Part shown: positions 6,255-6,662 of the stretch, piece after piece
How positions within the stretch are numbered: the stretch's first letter is position 1
Layout: every line of letters starts with the position of its first letter
From: an uncultured Haloferula sp.
GTDB taxonomy: Bacteria > Verrucomicrobiota > Verrucomicrobiae > Verrucomicrobiales > Akkermansiaceae
Length of the DNA: 6,662 nt
NCBI GenBank assembly: GCA_946481625.1
Contig: CAMLOZ010000207.1
Location: 1-6,662 of the forward strand
Direction of reading: 5' to 3'
Program-made: the position numbers and the translations under genes
The notes under the pieces: model-generated
Told to the model about the DNA's origin: nothing
The model's input: the letters and a program-made list of their open reading frames with translations, nothing else
The model's database searches: none

Positions 6255-6662
6255 GTGAGCAAGGGGTCTTCCGACAGCGGCATCGCGGTCGCCAACCGGC
6301 CGAAGGTCGAGCCGGCCACCATCGAGGACCTGCCGGGTCTCACCGATCTGGTGATGGAGTTGTTTGCGCTCTCCGACGACTTCACCCCGGATCACGACGC
6401 CCAGGAGCGCGGTCTCGCCCTGATCCTGGAGCAGCCGAGCCGCGGCCGGATCTTCGTGGTGCGGAACGATACCCGTATCATCGGCATGGTGAACCTGCTG
6501 TTCACCATCTCCACCGCCATGGGCGGCTTCGTCATCCTGATGGAGGATGTGATCGTCCATCCGGCCCACCGCGGGCAGGGCTACGGCACCATGCTGCTCG
6601 ACAAGGTGATCGAGTTCGCCAAGCAGAAGGACTTCAAGCGCATCACCCTGCTGACCGACAGG
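6255..6662 (+). CDS. GNAT family N-acetyltransferase (3' partial)
   Basis: The visible 136 residues read as a GCN5-related acetyltransferase, which moves an acetyl group from acetyl-CoA to an amine. After a polar lead of about 17 residues come [21 protein letters not shown] (first strand and helix), [19 protein letters not shown] (strands 2-3) and [20 protein letters not shown], with the acetyl-CoA pyrophosphate loop R106-GQGYG-111, then the helix [21 protein letters not shown]. The C-terminal third, including the usual catalytic Tyr region, is outside the window. The start is taken as GTG 6255, the only start codon before the domain; the nearest ATG upstream (6239) is in another frame and meets a stop at once. 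No Shine-Dalgarno or clear promoter is visible. It is divergent from rpmH. Substrate is unknown: small molecule or protein are both possible. Confidence 0.9.
   Translation, partial: MSKGSSDSGIAVANRPKVEPATIEDLPGLTDLVMELFALSDDFTPDHDAQERGLALILEQPSRGRIFVVRNDTRIIGMVNLLFTISTAMGGFVILMEDVIVHPAHRGQGYGTMLLDKVIEFAKQKDFKRITLLTDR

Noticed and set aside
5888..6385. N-terminally extended L34 of 165 residues
   Set aside because: The extension runs through the TTGACA promoter and antisense to the GNAT gene; the universal MKRTFQPSK start at 6070 fixes the true start.

Overview
The window looks like a GC-rich chromosomal segment from a member of the Verrucomicrobiota, possibly near Luteolibacter or other Verrucomicrobiaceae. 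This is an inference. It rests on a long, cysteine-free secreted protein with a lamin-tail domain, a calcium-binding DxDxDG stretch and a C-terminal 'ES..DL..W ... FYRVK' module, and on the sequence style of YidC, RnpA and L34. No marker in the window fixes the taxon.

Layout. Bases 2-2641 (+) hold the 3' part of a large extracellular endonuclease/exonuclease/phosphatase-family protein whose start lies upstream of the window. Five bases beyond its stop, a convergent gene (2647-3018, -) encodes a DUF2237 protein. Bases 3019-3145 hold the upstream region of that gene and a strong intrinsic terminator (3095-3122, -) that closes the next unit. Bases 3146-6070 (-) are the conserved block rpmH-rnpA-yidD-yidC, transcribed in that order from a clear sigma70-type promoter at 6139-6166. 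Bases 6071-6254 are the divergent intergenic region, which also holds a terminator-like hairpin on the + strand. Bases 6255-6662 (+) are the 5' part of a GNAT acetyltransferase gene that runs off the end. No gene-free stretch exceeds 300 bases; the longest are 5321-5503 (183 bp) and 6071-6254 (184 bp), and both are described.

How the genes work together. The rpmH-rnpA-yidD-yidC block joins ribosome assembly (L34), tRNA 5' maturation (RNase P protein) and membrane protein insertion (YidD assisting the YidC insertase). It is a widely conserved housekeeping cluster, often close to dnaA, but no dnaA or DnaA boxes are visible here. The endonuclease-like protein, DUF2237 gene and GNAT gene appear to be independent neighbours.

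The most unusual feature is in the rnpA-yidD gap. A 23-nt inverted repeat (22 of 23 positions match, 148 bp between arms) contains the last rnpA codons and stop in one arm and the only plausible yidD ribosome-binding site in the other. This suggests either an insertion that rebuilt both gene ends or an mRNA stem that could control yidD translation. I see no new defence, mobile or biosynthetic system; apart from this repeat the window is mostly ordinary.
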